Positions 19,381 to 30,400 of a stretch of 64,000 nucleotides of DNA are shown here, piece by piece; the stretch's first letter is position 1, and the number at the start of each line of letters is the position of its first letter. The notes below the pieces were generated by a model. It was given only the letters and a program-made list of their open reading frames with translations. It made no database searches and was not told where the DNA came from. The stretch spans positions 62,001 to 126,000 of the forward strand of contig NZ_PVTS01000014.1 in NCBI RefSeq assembly GCF_003003035.1. The letters are read 5' to 3'. This stretch comes from Marinilabilia salmonicolor. Lineage in GTDB: Bacteria > Bacteroidota > Bacteroidia > Bacteroidales > Marinilabiliaceae. Both the position numbers and the translations under genes were made by a program.

Positions 19381-19431
19381 AAAGCCCGAAAAGACCATTT
19401 ATTCTTGGTCAAAGAGTCGTTTTCGGGCTTT
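19381..19431. terminator. Hairpin downstream of the 702-residue GH43-like gene
   Basis: AAAGCCCGAAAA (19381-19392) and TTTTCGGGCTTT (19420-19431) pair perfectly over 12 bp, with an inner GACCA/TGGTC pairing. It lies about 48 nt after the stop at 19479. No long T-run follows on the minus strand, so termination is probable but not proven. Confidence 0.65.
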
Positions 19432-19478
19432 GTAAGTTGTCACTTTGGTGGTTGTGACCATTTTTTTGTTGACAGATA

Positions 19479-21587
19479 TTATTTGCCTGAAAACAAAATA
19501 TTGTAAGTTTTCACAACTCCGTTGTAATCACAATGCACGATGGCTCTGCCGGTTATTGAATGAGCCTGTTGGATTTCAAATTTGACAGCATCGTTATCTG
19601 ATGTGGCTGTCACTTCCGGAATTCCGGGTGTATTTGATGGTAACATCACCGTGGTTTCATACTGGTCGTAACCGACAATTCCGTTAGCATTTGTAGATCT
19701 GACGGGAGTTTCCGGTACCTCTATGGCTTCACCATTGACTGCGATGCTTACAGTAGGGGGTACAGGACGTTTTAATTCAGTTCCTTTCTTGCTGAAACCA
19801 AGTCCGGCTAAATCGAAAAGTTTATCCTGGCTATCACTCTCTGCCACAAGGAAAATTGCGTGTTTTTCATCCAGATTATCGACGAATTCTGAAACATCAA
19901 TAGTAAATCTGGTTGATTCTTTTGAAGAATTTTCAGGAACAACAATTTCACCAATTTTGGTTCCGTTCCAGACTTCATTGTCCCAAGGGCCATCCAGCCA
20001 AACATTAACTTTAAAAGATTTGTCGGTTTTGGGTGTGAGGAAAAGATTAAAGGCTGTTTCGTTTCCTTTTTTTGTACCGTCAAAAGCTTTCAGCCCTTTT
20101 TTATCTTCATCGAGTCCGCCGAAACCAAAATATTTATACCCAATAATGTTTCCATTTTTTACATTGGCGATGGGCATGTGGTTGTCCCAGATATCCCATG
20201 AATCCTGTTGAAGATTGACATCGGAAAGATAACAAGCATATCCGGCAGAATAATACTGATAAGGATCCAATCCATAGATGTGGAAACCTTCCGATGTTAC
20301 TTCTGCTCCTGTATATTCATTTCCCTGACTGTCTTTGGCGGTCCAGATCTGATCCTCAGCATAGGGATCAAAAGCTCTTATTCTGGCACCTCCGCCTTCA
20401 GCTACCGGTTTTTCGTCCCATTCAATAGTGACAGGGGCCACTACCGCCTGACGGGCAAAACCAAAATTGCGTGGAGGTCTGTGGTAAAATGCATACCATT
20501 GTCCGTTGATCAATTCTATACTTCCATGGGTGTTGTGACCTCCGTTGGTAGTTTGTAATCCTGACCCGTCACGATTCGGAACTATTCCACGCGAGTCCAC
20601 CAGAACTCCGCCACTTTTCCATGGTCCCAGGGGAGAATCGCCAACAGCATAGCGCAATGTGGAGTTGGAACTACCCACTCCGTAGTCGGGGCCTGAATAA
20701 CCACTGTAAACAGTGATGTATTTGTTTCCAACTTTACGGATGGAGGAAGCTTCAAAGAAATTAAACCTCCCCAAATCTTCGTCCTCATAAATACATGGGT
20801 ACTCGGTGCCTTCTGGGTCCCGGATCTCTCCGTATCTGGAACTTGCAGGCAGGAAGTAGTCAATCACATCTGTTCCCGGTCGAACTGAATACATGGTTTC
20901 CTGGTCCAGCTGAGCGGCCATCGATCTTTGAAATCCCCAGTATCCATATGCTCTGAAGCCAATTTCATAATCGGGATCGTTGGGGTCGGTCACATATTCA
21001 ATATATACCGCGGGATCAAACCCCAGGATGCTTCCCGGAACTGTGCGGGTTCCATCTTCTGTTAAATTTATGGGCGTGAAAGGACCGTCAGGACGCGATC
21101 CTTTGGCAACCATGGCTTCACGATTCGGCCCTCTGCTATGCGGGTAAAGATAGTACTCTTTTGTGCCGTCTTTTCTTTTAACTTCCACAAGATCCGGTGC
21201 ATACATCACATCCCATTGTCCCTCTATTTCATAAGTGAAAATCGGGCCTTCATCACGCCAGGTTGATAAATCCTCCACCGGGGCTGACCACATTCTGATG
21301 TCTGGGCCACAGTAACTTTCATAGCGAACATCGTGAGACCCTATGATGTAAGCCCGGTATTTCCCTGGGTTATCCGGATCCTCAAAAACGCGGGGTTCTC
21401 CGTCGGGTAAATGTTCCCATAGCGGAAGATAGGGGTTTCCTGCCGCATGGTGGACATACTGTGAATTCTTTGATACATAGATTTGCTCGTCACTTCCCTC
21501 TTTTGTGTTGGAACATGAGAACAAAGATGTGGCCAAAATGAGCCATGAAAAAAAGTGTGTCTTAAGTGAAATTTTTAATTTGCTCAT
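19479..21587 (-). CDS. Divergent GH43-type lipoprotein with accessory beta-domains
   Basis: This 702-residue protein has a lipoprotein signal (SLFSC, Cys25). A five-bladed propeller is indicated by the three GH43-type carboxylates Asp70 (FEDPDNP), Asp191 (GFDPAVY) and Glu279 (FFEASSIRK), and by the conserved His region GGHNTHGSIELINGQWYAFYH. A CBM-like beta-sandwich follows at about 470-605. The terminal module (about 610-702) has a QQAxxIxGxAxV signature that also occurs at about 969-1045 in the 1270-residue GH3. The catalytic part is unlike the other GH43 proteins here and I cannot assign a subfamily. Role inferred: exo-acting arabinofuranosidase, xylosidase or galactosidase on substituted xylan. 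It is 26 nt downstream of the carboxylesterase gene. Confidence 0.8.
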   Translation of the reverse strand: MSKLKISLKTHFFSWLILATSLFSCSNTKEGSDEQIYVSKNSQYVHHAAGNPYLPLWEHLPDGEPRVFEDPDNPGKYRAYIIGSHDVRYESYCGPDIRMWSAPVEDLSTWRDEGPIFTYEIEGQWDVMYAPDLVEVKRKDGTKEYYLYPHSRGPNREAMVAKGSRPDGPFTPINLTEDGTRTVPGSILGFDPAVYIEYVTDPNDPDYEIGFRAYGYWGFQRSMAAQLDQETMYSVRPGTDVIDYFLPASSRYGEIRDPEGTEYPCIYEDEDLGRFNFFEASSIRKVGNKYITVYSGYSGPDYGVGSSNSTLRYAVGDSPLGPWKSGGVLVDSRGIVPNRDGSGLQTTNGGHNTHGSIELINGQWYAFYHRPPRNFGFARQAVVAPVTIEWDEKPVAEGGGARIRAFDPYAEDQIWTAKDSQGNEYTGAEVTSEGFHIYGLDPYQYYSAGYACYLSDVNLQQDSWDIWDNHMPIANVKNGNIIGYKYFGFGGLDEDKKGLKAFDGTKKGNETAFNLFLTPKTDKSFKVNVWLDGPWDNEVWNGTKIGEIVVPENSSKESTRFTIDVSEFVDNLDEKHAIFLVAESDSQDKLFDLAGLGFSKKGTELKRPVPPTVSIAVNGEAIEVPETPVRSTNANGIVGYDQYETTVMLPSNTPGIPEVTATSDNDAVKFEIQQAHSITGRAIVHCDYNGVVKTYNILFSGK

Positions 21588-21613
21588 GATAGACTGTTTA
21601 ATTATTTGTGGTT

Positions 21614-23182
21614 TTATTTAGCCCATTCTTCACCTTCCGGTGTTCGTCTCCATTCAAAGTAAGCATCCATAACTTTTAATGACTCCTCATCAGGGATCGG
21701 TGCAACTTCAGGTTCTGTTTTCAGAATCATTAATTTGGGGTCATCATTGCTGAAAACAGGCCATTGAGGAACATTTTCTCCATTGGGGTTACCGGATTTT
21801 GCAAAGTTGGTCCAATAGGTTCCCATGATTTTCGATGTTTTCACATCAGCCTCTGTTGTGTTGGGATTGGATTGATCCATGTGCATAAACACATAGGGAA
21901 CATCCACACCATGAGGTGTTCCATGATCCGCCTGGGGTGAGTCTTCCGGATATTCGGGATGCTGGTCGAAATAGTAAAGATAAACAGGAGATTTTCCGGT
22001 TTTGGTTTGCAAGCGGGCCCAACTCCAGGTAGGCCATCCGAAGGCTGCATCGCGCATCAAGTTTCGGGCACTTCTGGGCACTGTGTTTTCTCCCACCGGA
22101 TAAGCCTGAAGCAGAGAGTCAGCATAGGGTCCAAATCGTTTGGTTACCGTTTCAATGTATTCTTCGGGAGTACGGCCTGCAGGAAAACTTAAGCCTTCAT
22201 CTGAGTTATACCCAATCAATACGGGTACATCGTTGTACTTTCCTTTTTCATATAAATTATATTGATCATCGGGAATAACGTACCCATCAACAATTGGCCA
22301 GCTTCCCGGCATTGTCCAACCCTGGGGAATTAATTCTTCGGCATCAACTTCCCGAAGTTCATCGATTGACGACGCTTCAAATTTTTCCAGATATTCAACG
22401 CCATCCTGCTCGGCCTGCGCAAGGGTTTTCATGTTTTCACCGGGGTAGGTAGTCGAACCTGTGGGGCCAAAAGAACCACCACTTTGCGAAATGGCTTTTT
22501 GAAATAGTCCTTTGGCTAAAGGAGAGGCACAAAGCATGCTCACCGAGATGCCTCCGGCGGACTCCCCAAAGATGGTCACGTTATCAGGATCGCCTCCAAA
22601 TGCTTCGATGTTGTTTTGTACCCACTGTAATCCGGCGATCTGGTCTAGTAGCCCATAGTTACCAGACACTCCGTTGGGACTTTCAGCACTGAGTGCCGGA
22701 AGAGCCAGAAAACCAATTTGTCCTACCCGGTAAGCTACACTCACCAACACCACATCTTTGCGGGCCAGATGTTCTCCATTATGGACTGGTTCCGAGGTGG
22801 AGCCAAAACTGAAGCCTCCGCCGTAGATCCAAACCATTACGGGGAGTTTCTCATCTGCTGTTTTGGCTGGAGTCCAGACATTCAGGTAAAGACAATCTTC
22901 GCTTTTTCCGGAAGGAGGATTACCGCCCTGCATGGGTGCCGGGGCAAATTCGGTAGTCTGTTTGACCCCTTCCCATGTTTCGACGGGTTGTGGTGCTTTC
23001 CAGCGCAAATCTCCCACCGGGGGAGCTGCAAAAGGGATGCCTTTGAAAATGGTCAGGTCTTCGGTCACTGTTCCCTGAATGGTACCGCCTTCGACTTCTA
23101 CCTGGCCGGGTTCTTGCTGGCTGGTACATGAGATCATCCAAAAAGCCAAAAGTATGAAGATTAATGTCTTTGTGTTTTTCAT
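21614..23182 (-). CDS. Type-B carboxylesterase, lipoprotein
   Basis: This 522-residue alpha/beta-hydrolase has a lipoprotein signal (WMISC, Cys19). Hallmarks are the oxyanion-hole GGGF, the nucleophile elbow FGESAGG (Ser208), NSDEG as the acid region, and HGTPHGVDVPY carrying the catalytic His. Length and motifs match the para-nitrobenzyl-esterase/carboxylesterase-B family. These enzymes are promiscuous; in this context it may cleave acetyl, feruloyl or methyl-glucuronoyl esters, but sequence does not say which. It is 26 nt upstream of the divergent GH43 and preceded by a 664-nt gap with tandem repeats. Confidence 0.9.
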   Translation of the reverse strand: MKNTKTLIFILLAFWMISCTSQQEPGQVEVEGGTIQGTVTEDLTIFKGIPFAAPPVGDLRWKAPQPVETWEGVKQTTEFAPAPMQGGNPPSGKSEDCLYLNVWTPAKTADEKLPVMVWIYGGGFSFGSTSEPVHNGEHLARKDVVLVSVAYRVGQIGFLALPALSAESPNGVSGNYGLLDQIAGLQWVQNNIEAFGGDPDNVTIFGESAGGISVSMLCASPLAKGLFQKAISQSGGSFGPTGSTTYPGENMKTLAQAEQDGVEYLEKFEASSIDELREVDAEELIPQGWTMPGSWPIVDGYVIPDDQYNLYEKGKYNDVPVLIGYNSDEGLSFPAGRTPEEYIETVTKRFGPYADSLLQAYPVGENTVPRSARNLMRDAAFGWPTWSWARLQTKTGKSPVYLYYFDQHPEYPEDSPQADHGTPHGVDVPYVFMHMDQSNPNTTEADVKTSKIMGTYWTNFAKSGNPNGENVPQWPVFSNDDPKLMILKTEPEVAPIPDEESLKVMDAYFEWRRTPEGEEWAK

Positions 23183-23185
23183 TCG

Positions 23186-23320
23186 TTTAAAATTTTGTAA
23201 TTATCTAATAAAAAGCTAATTAAAAATTTGAGAACGAATGGAACCGCTTCGCTCTCGCATAATATTTTTTAAACATGTTCTCTTGTGATTTATATTTAAA
23301 AAATATCATGCTCGTTTCAT
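23186..23320 (+). repeat. Intergenic repeat family, long form, tandem copy A
   Basis: It begins TTTAAAATTTTGTAATTAT and ends ATCATGCTCGTTTCAT. Apart from a few substitutions and short indels it is repeated immediately at 23324-23461 (period about 138 nt). The right half shares ATGGAAC, CTCGCAT, ACATGTTCT and ATGCTCGTTTCAT, in the same order, with the shorter copies near 19.2 and 35.4 kb. Confidence 0.85.
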
Positions 23321-23323
23321 CCT

Positions 23324-23461
23324 TTTAAAATTTTGTAATTATGTGATAAAGAACTAATTAAAAATTTGAGAACGAATGGAACCGCTTCGTTCTCGCATAA
23401 TATTCTTTTAAACATATTCTCTTGTGATATTTATATTTAAAAAATATCATGCTCGTTTCAT
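23324..23461 (+). repeat. Intergenic repeat family, long form, tandem copy B
   Basis: This is the second tandem unit, differing from copy A by for example GTGATATTTATATTT versus GTGATTTATATTT. It contains GAGAACGAA...TTCGTTCTC, a potential stem. It is followed after 19 nt by a strong terminator-type hairpin. Confidence 0.85.
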
Positions 23462-23480
23462 TGGTATGTGGGTTTATTAT

Positions 23481-23505
23481 GGCCTGCTGAAAAAGTCAGC
23501 AGGCC
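23481..23505. terminator. Strong bidirectional-type hairpin
   Basis: GGCCTGCTGA, loop AAAAG, TCAGCAGGCC form a perfect 10-bp stem. AATTTTTAATTT follows on the plus side. The only nearby transcript is the minus-strand CE1 gene ending at 23847, about 340 nt away, and the minus side lacks a U-tract. It probably terminates or insulates within this gap. Confidence 0.7.
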
Positions 23506-23515
23506 AATTTTTAAT

Positions 23516-23725
23516 TTATTCTTTAATGTCCTTTTTGGCATTGCCCCAAAAAGAACGAAAAAGGGCTAGTCCGTTTAAACCTATCCACCCGCGAAAGCCA
23601 AAATTTCCGGACATTGCGCAAGCCCTGAAATTCTCCCATTTTGGTTTTCCGCAATCCGCCGGCCCGGAAAACGGACAGGCCACCGCGCCTTTCAGATAGT
23701 AAAGTTTGTTCAGTCTAAATAGCAA
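23516..23725 (-). CDS. Doubtful small ORF, 69 residues, hypothetical
   Basis: This minus-strand frame from 23725 encodes a small Gly/Trp/Phe/Cys-containing protein ending in a basic, Lys-rich tail. It lies in the GC-rich patch and starts about 120 nt after the CE1 stop. I see no known domain and no signal peptide. It could be a real small protein, a decayed mobile-element fragment, or chance coding in a GC-rich repeat. Confidence 0.25.
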   Translation of the reverse strand: MLFRLNKLYYLKGAVACPFSGPADCGKPKWENFRACAMSGNFGFRGWIGLNGLALFRSFWGNAKKDIKE

Positions 23726-23846
23726 GCTTTTGAACAGCCATATTTTAACAATTACGGCATGTACAGTATTCTTAAATTTTGAATGTTGTGTTAAATTATT
23801 TAGGGTTAGTTAGCTTATTGTTCGTCTTTTATGTGTTTTTTAACTG

Positions 23847-25037
23847 CTATTTGTTGTTGTCTTTCCAAAGGTTTGGTAGAAACCGGTAATACAAAAGGTG
23901 CCGCCAGGTGGACCAATCGTGTCCGCCGTTTCCGCCTATATAGTAATCATGTTCGATATCATGGTTGGTTAATGCATCATGAAGAGCCTGACATCGGTGA
24001 TTAAAAAAGCTTTCGGCTTCTTTTGTTCCTTGCCCGACAAAAAGGTAATCAACTTTCCCGTTTACCTCAGGATCGTTTAAAAATTCTTTAAGTGATGTCT
24101 CAGCATCAACGTCACCGGCACTGAGGATTCCAAAGTTGGCAAATTTATCGAGTGATCGGAAACCGATAAACATACTGTGACGACCGCCCATGGATAAACC
24201 GGAAATTGCTCTTCCCGAAGGCGTTTGAACTGTGCTGTAATTTTCATCAACCAATGGAATGATGTGATTTCGGAGTTCTTCTTCAAAGATATCGAAGGTC
24301 AGGTCAGCGTGTTTAGGGTGATTGCGATGAATTATCTGATTGTTGGGTATGGCAATGAGCATCGGCCTGGCTTTGCCCTCGGCCAGCAGATTATCCATAA
24401 TGAAATTTACCCGGCCATCGTACACCCAGTTGGAGGGCAGCTCACCACTTCCACCTAATAAATAGAGGACGGGGTATTTCTTTTCAGAGGTGTATCCCGG
24501 AGGAGTGTAAACGTAAATTTCGCGTTCGCCATCGGTTACATCAGAATGATAAATATGACGTGTAACATTTCCATGAGGCACATTTTGGGCATCGTAATAG
24601 GCGGGGCTATCGCCATGAACAATTAACTGGCTGTAGGGAGGCATAGCCGTGAAAGCAGCGTAAGTGTTATTGGGATCTGCAATTTGCACACCATCAACCA
24701 GCAGGTGGTAAGCATACATATCCGGTTTTAATGGGCCAATGGTTAATGTCCAGATACCATCTTCTCCTTTGGTGAAAGGAATTGGTTCACGTCCTTTGTC
24801 AAGAGCAGTGTGAATGGCACCGGCAGGTAATTCAACTTTTTCCGCGTTGGGTGCCTTAATGCGAAAGGTTACGGTCTCGTCGTTGTGCACTTCCGGTGAA
24901 TTAACCTGTGCACTAAACGGGGTATAACCCTCAGTATTTTCCTGAGGGTTATACTCCAAATTAACGTTGGCTTGCTGTGCATAAACCGAATGTGTAAACA
25001 ATAGCAAACCAAGGATATAAGTCCAGTGTTTGTTCAT
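23847..25037 (-). CDS. CE1-type esterase with N-terminal CBM48-like domain (feruloyl/acetylxylan esterase)
   Basis: This 396-residue protein has a signal peptide ending SVYAQ. A CBM48/E-set beta-sandwich (about 40-140) precedes an alpha/beta-hydrolase CE1 domain (about 150-390). The nucleophile is Ser282 in ISGLSMGGRHS and the catalytic His is in GGHDWSTWRH near the C-terminus. CE1 members remove ferulate or acetate from arabinoxylan. It is the third of three adjacent CE1 genes and the most diverged: it lacks the PSSVNQ...EGRVR start shared by the other two. Fourteen nt downstream of the next CE1, so same operon. Periplasmic by signal type. Confidence 0.9.
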   Translation of the reverse strand: MNKHWTYILGLLLFTHSVYAQQANVNLEYNPQENTEGYTPFSAQVNSPEVHNDETVTFRIKAPNAEKVELPAGAIHTALDKGREPIPFTKGEDGIWTLTIGPLKPDMYAYHLLVDGVQIADPNNTYAAFTAMPPYSQLIVHGDSPAYYDAQNVPHGNVTRHIYHSDVTDGEREIYVYTPPGYTSEKKYPVLYLLGGSGELPSNWVYDGRVNFIMDNLLAEGKARPMLIAIPNNQIIHRNHPKHADLTFDIFEEELRNHIIPLVDENYSTVQTPSGRAISGLSMGGRHSMFIGFRSLDKFANFGILSAGDVDAETSLKEFLNDPEVNGKVDYLFVGQGTKEAESFFNHRCQALHDALTNHDIEHDYYIGGNGGHDWSTWRHLLYYRFLPNLWKDNNK

Positions 25038-25051
25038 AAAATTGAAATAAA

Positions 25052-27340
<2,289 letters not shown>

Positions 27341-27445
27341 TTATTTGGTTAGTAAATATTTTTTGCATTTTTATTTGCTATATAGCTTACATCTAATCAC
27401 CTGCCGGCAAGTTTGATGCGGCAAGTGGTATCTTATGGACAGACA

Positions 27446-30400
27446 CTATTTATTTCCATTGGATTCAATTCTGAAATAATCAAACGAAATATCAAAGGGT
27501 GTGTCCGGCTTTGTGGTATCAGAATCAAACCAGAATGTACTTTTCATATAATTGGATATTATACCGTCTGCCACCATCAATCCTGCTCTGATATCTTTGA
27601 GCAGGAGATCGGCTGTTCCCAGGTTCTCAAAGTTTTCACCGTTATCCACAGAGTAATAAGCGGTGTACATGCTTCCTTTTTTTGTTAATTTAAGAATCAG
27701 TTCATTACTTCCTGTTATGGGGTCTTTGAGTTTAAAGGAAGCCAGTGATTTGGAGATATCGTTCTCTTCTATAACCAGGTCGATGGTTCCCGGTTGAGGT
27801 TCTCTGATGCGGGTAGTCTTGATTACTGCCCTGTGTACCAGTTTAATGAAATTTTCATCATCCTGGTAAACAATGATTCCCGCGTTTTCAGGCTGGGATG
27901 GCATCCTCGATCCCACCAGTTTCGTCTCTATCGTCCAGTCGGAATTGGCACTTTGCAACAGAATGTTTTTTGCATTGTTGGTTCTTTCCGAAACCCCACC
28001 GGGTTCACTTGTAATGGTAAGTGCTCCCTCTTTCTCCGTAAGGGAGTGAGCAGATGGGTTTTCGCGTAACCATTTCCATTGGGAATTAATCTCGGATCCA
28101 TTAAACTCATCACTGACAGATTTAGCATCAAAATTCACATAGTAAATATTTTTTTCCAGAGTAATGTCATCAACCAACGTTACCACGGCAGTTCCGGGGA
28201 TATCTTTCGCTTGTTGAATATCTACCCTGATTTGGTTACTGACCGCTGAAGCTTTTACTTTTGGCACCGTTGAGCCTTTTTTTAGCAGGTAGCTGTAGGC
28301 TTTAATGTCCTGGTTAAACTCGGGAATGATTTTACCATTTACCAAAATAGATCCTGGTGTTAAATCGGGCATTACCTTCACCGGATAACTGTCGGATACC
28401 GTTTTGCCATCAATGGTAACATCTGCAAAAACTGATGCAACACCGATACCCGTTGCCGTTACTTCACCTTTTGGGTCAACACTTACCACATCAGGATTAT
28501 TGCTTCGGTATGTGACCCTGACTTTGTTAATGTTGTAGAAGCTGTCGTCGGTCATTGCAGCGGTTACGCTGGTTTGGATGACATCACCCGGCTCCAGAAC
28601 AATCCTGTCACTCTCGGCCACAATATTGACGAGTTCAGGTTTGTAACTGCCTTGCATGGTGGCTTCTACCTGGCCTTTGATGTCTCTTGAAGAGGCACCA
28701 ATTTCGAAAATGTATTTTCCCTGGTCAAAAGTGATTTGATCATTTTCGGCATCCCAAAACCAAAGGTCTTCACAATCGATATCAATGTGTACTCTTTTTA
28801 CCTGGCCTTTAGGAATGGTCACCCGTTGGAAGCCTTTTAGTCGTTTAATGGGCCTGTTATACGAAGCCGGACTGTCAGGTGTTTTTACATAAACCTGAAC
28901 GATTTCATCACCATCCACTTTACCGGTGTTTTTTACATCCACGCTAACCGTGATTTTATCGTTGGGAGTAATACTGTTCCGGCTTATGGCAAAATTGCTG
29001 TATGCAAATGTGGTGTAGGAGAGACCAAAACCAAACTCATAAGATACCTTGTCATCGAAATACCAGTAAGTTCGTCCGTCATTTCCTTTTCCTTTTCTCA
29101 GGGTATAATCGTTGAATTCGGGCAGATCATTGAGCGATTTATGCCAGGTGACATTGAGTTTTCCTCCCGGATTGACCTCGCCAAAAAGGATTTTTGCCAT
29201 TGCCGTTCCCTGTGCCTGACCGTTGTATCCTGTCCAGATGATACCTTTGATATTGGGATGGTTTCTAAATTCCTCAACTTCTACCATTCCCATTGTCTGC
29301 ATCACCACAATGGTGTTGGGATTGGCATCAGCCACATCTTTAATCAGTTTATTCTGATTGCCGGGAAGTGTGATAGCAAAGCGATCTGACTCTTCTCTTC
29401 CGGTGGATTGATCGGTTCCGACAAATACCAGCGCTACATCAGCGGATGCTGCCATATCCAGCGTTTCCTGGTCGGTGCCGTCGGGTTCAGGTTCATGATA
29501 AACCAAAACGAGGGTCTGTGGTCCTGTTATTCCCAGAGTGTTAATTTTAACAGGGATTGTTTCCGGGCGTCTGAACCATGAATTGTTATTTTCCTGGTTG
29601 CCGGAAACAATTTCTTTGGATGCCAGCACATTTCCGGTGGCAGACCCGACACGAACCTCCAGCAGCCCACCTTCTTGTGCGATGGTCATGTTGAAGCGGA
29701 TGGAATCCACATCGGTAATGTCAATATTATCGTATAAAGTCCAGTCACCATCTTTAATTCCTCTTACAGCAGATCTGCCGAAGCGCTCGGATGCAATCAC
29801 CCCTTTGGCTGACTGATCAAAGTTGGTGGCATCATATTCTTTGATTTTGCCATCGGTGGTGACAGTAGAGAAACCTGAAATTGTATAAAAGTCTGTGTTT
29901 TTGGAAGTGTTACCGTCCGAGGTGGAAACAACTTCTGTATCGAGGTTATGTACTTTAATGTAGTTTTGAATTCCGGCCAGCGGAGTGATTCTCAAATGGG
30001 GTTCTACAGGGCCGGAATAATCTCCCAATTCTACTAAATCGGCCTGAGGCCCTAAAACGGCTATTTTATTAATTTGAGTCAAGTCAATGGGCAATGCTTT
30101 ATCTCCTGACACTTCATTGTTTTTCAGTAGGACAGGTGTTTTTGTTGCCATTTCAATGGCCAGGTCATTGTGCGAAGGATCATTTACTTTATGGGGTTTG
30201 ATTCCGGCGTAAGGCACCATGCCTTTGGGATCAAATTCACCGGTGCGCATTCTGATTGTGAAAATATTTATCAGCGCTTTATCTATATCGCCCTGGGTAA
30301 TTAATCCGGCTTCCAATGCTTTTAGTGCATGATTCTGATAAACTCCGCCACAATCGATATCCACACCTGCGCTGATGCCCATTGCAGCAGCCTCTGTGTA

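Larger units (their letters stand above)
19102..19478. other. 377-nt intergenic region with repeat element and terminator-like hairpin
   Basis: It contains a copy of the locus repeat in inverse orientation (19172-19242), a diverged second stretch with related motifs at about 19260-19330 (GATGAAATGAG, ATTCCATCCGG), and the hairpin at 19381-19431. No promoter matching the half-site layout was found. Confidence 0.6.
23183..23846. other. 664-nt intergenic region: tandem repeat, terminator and GC-rich island
   Basis: In order it contains two tandem copies of a repeat of about 136 bp (23186-23320 and 23324-23461), a perfect 10-bp hairpin (23481-23505), and a GC-rich patch around 23540-23700 that contrasts with the AT-rich flanks and carries a doubtful 69-codon frame. 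No -7 motif with half-sites was seen before the carboxylesterase. Confidence 0.6.

Noticed and set aside
23186-23461. Tandem repeats considered as a CRISPR array
   Set aside because: Units are about 136 nt, abut with almost no spacer, and only two copies are present; no cas genes nearby.
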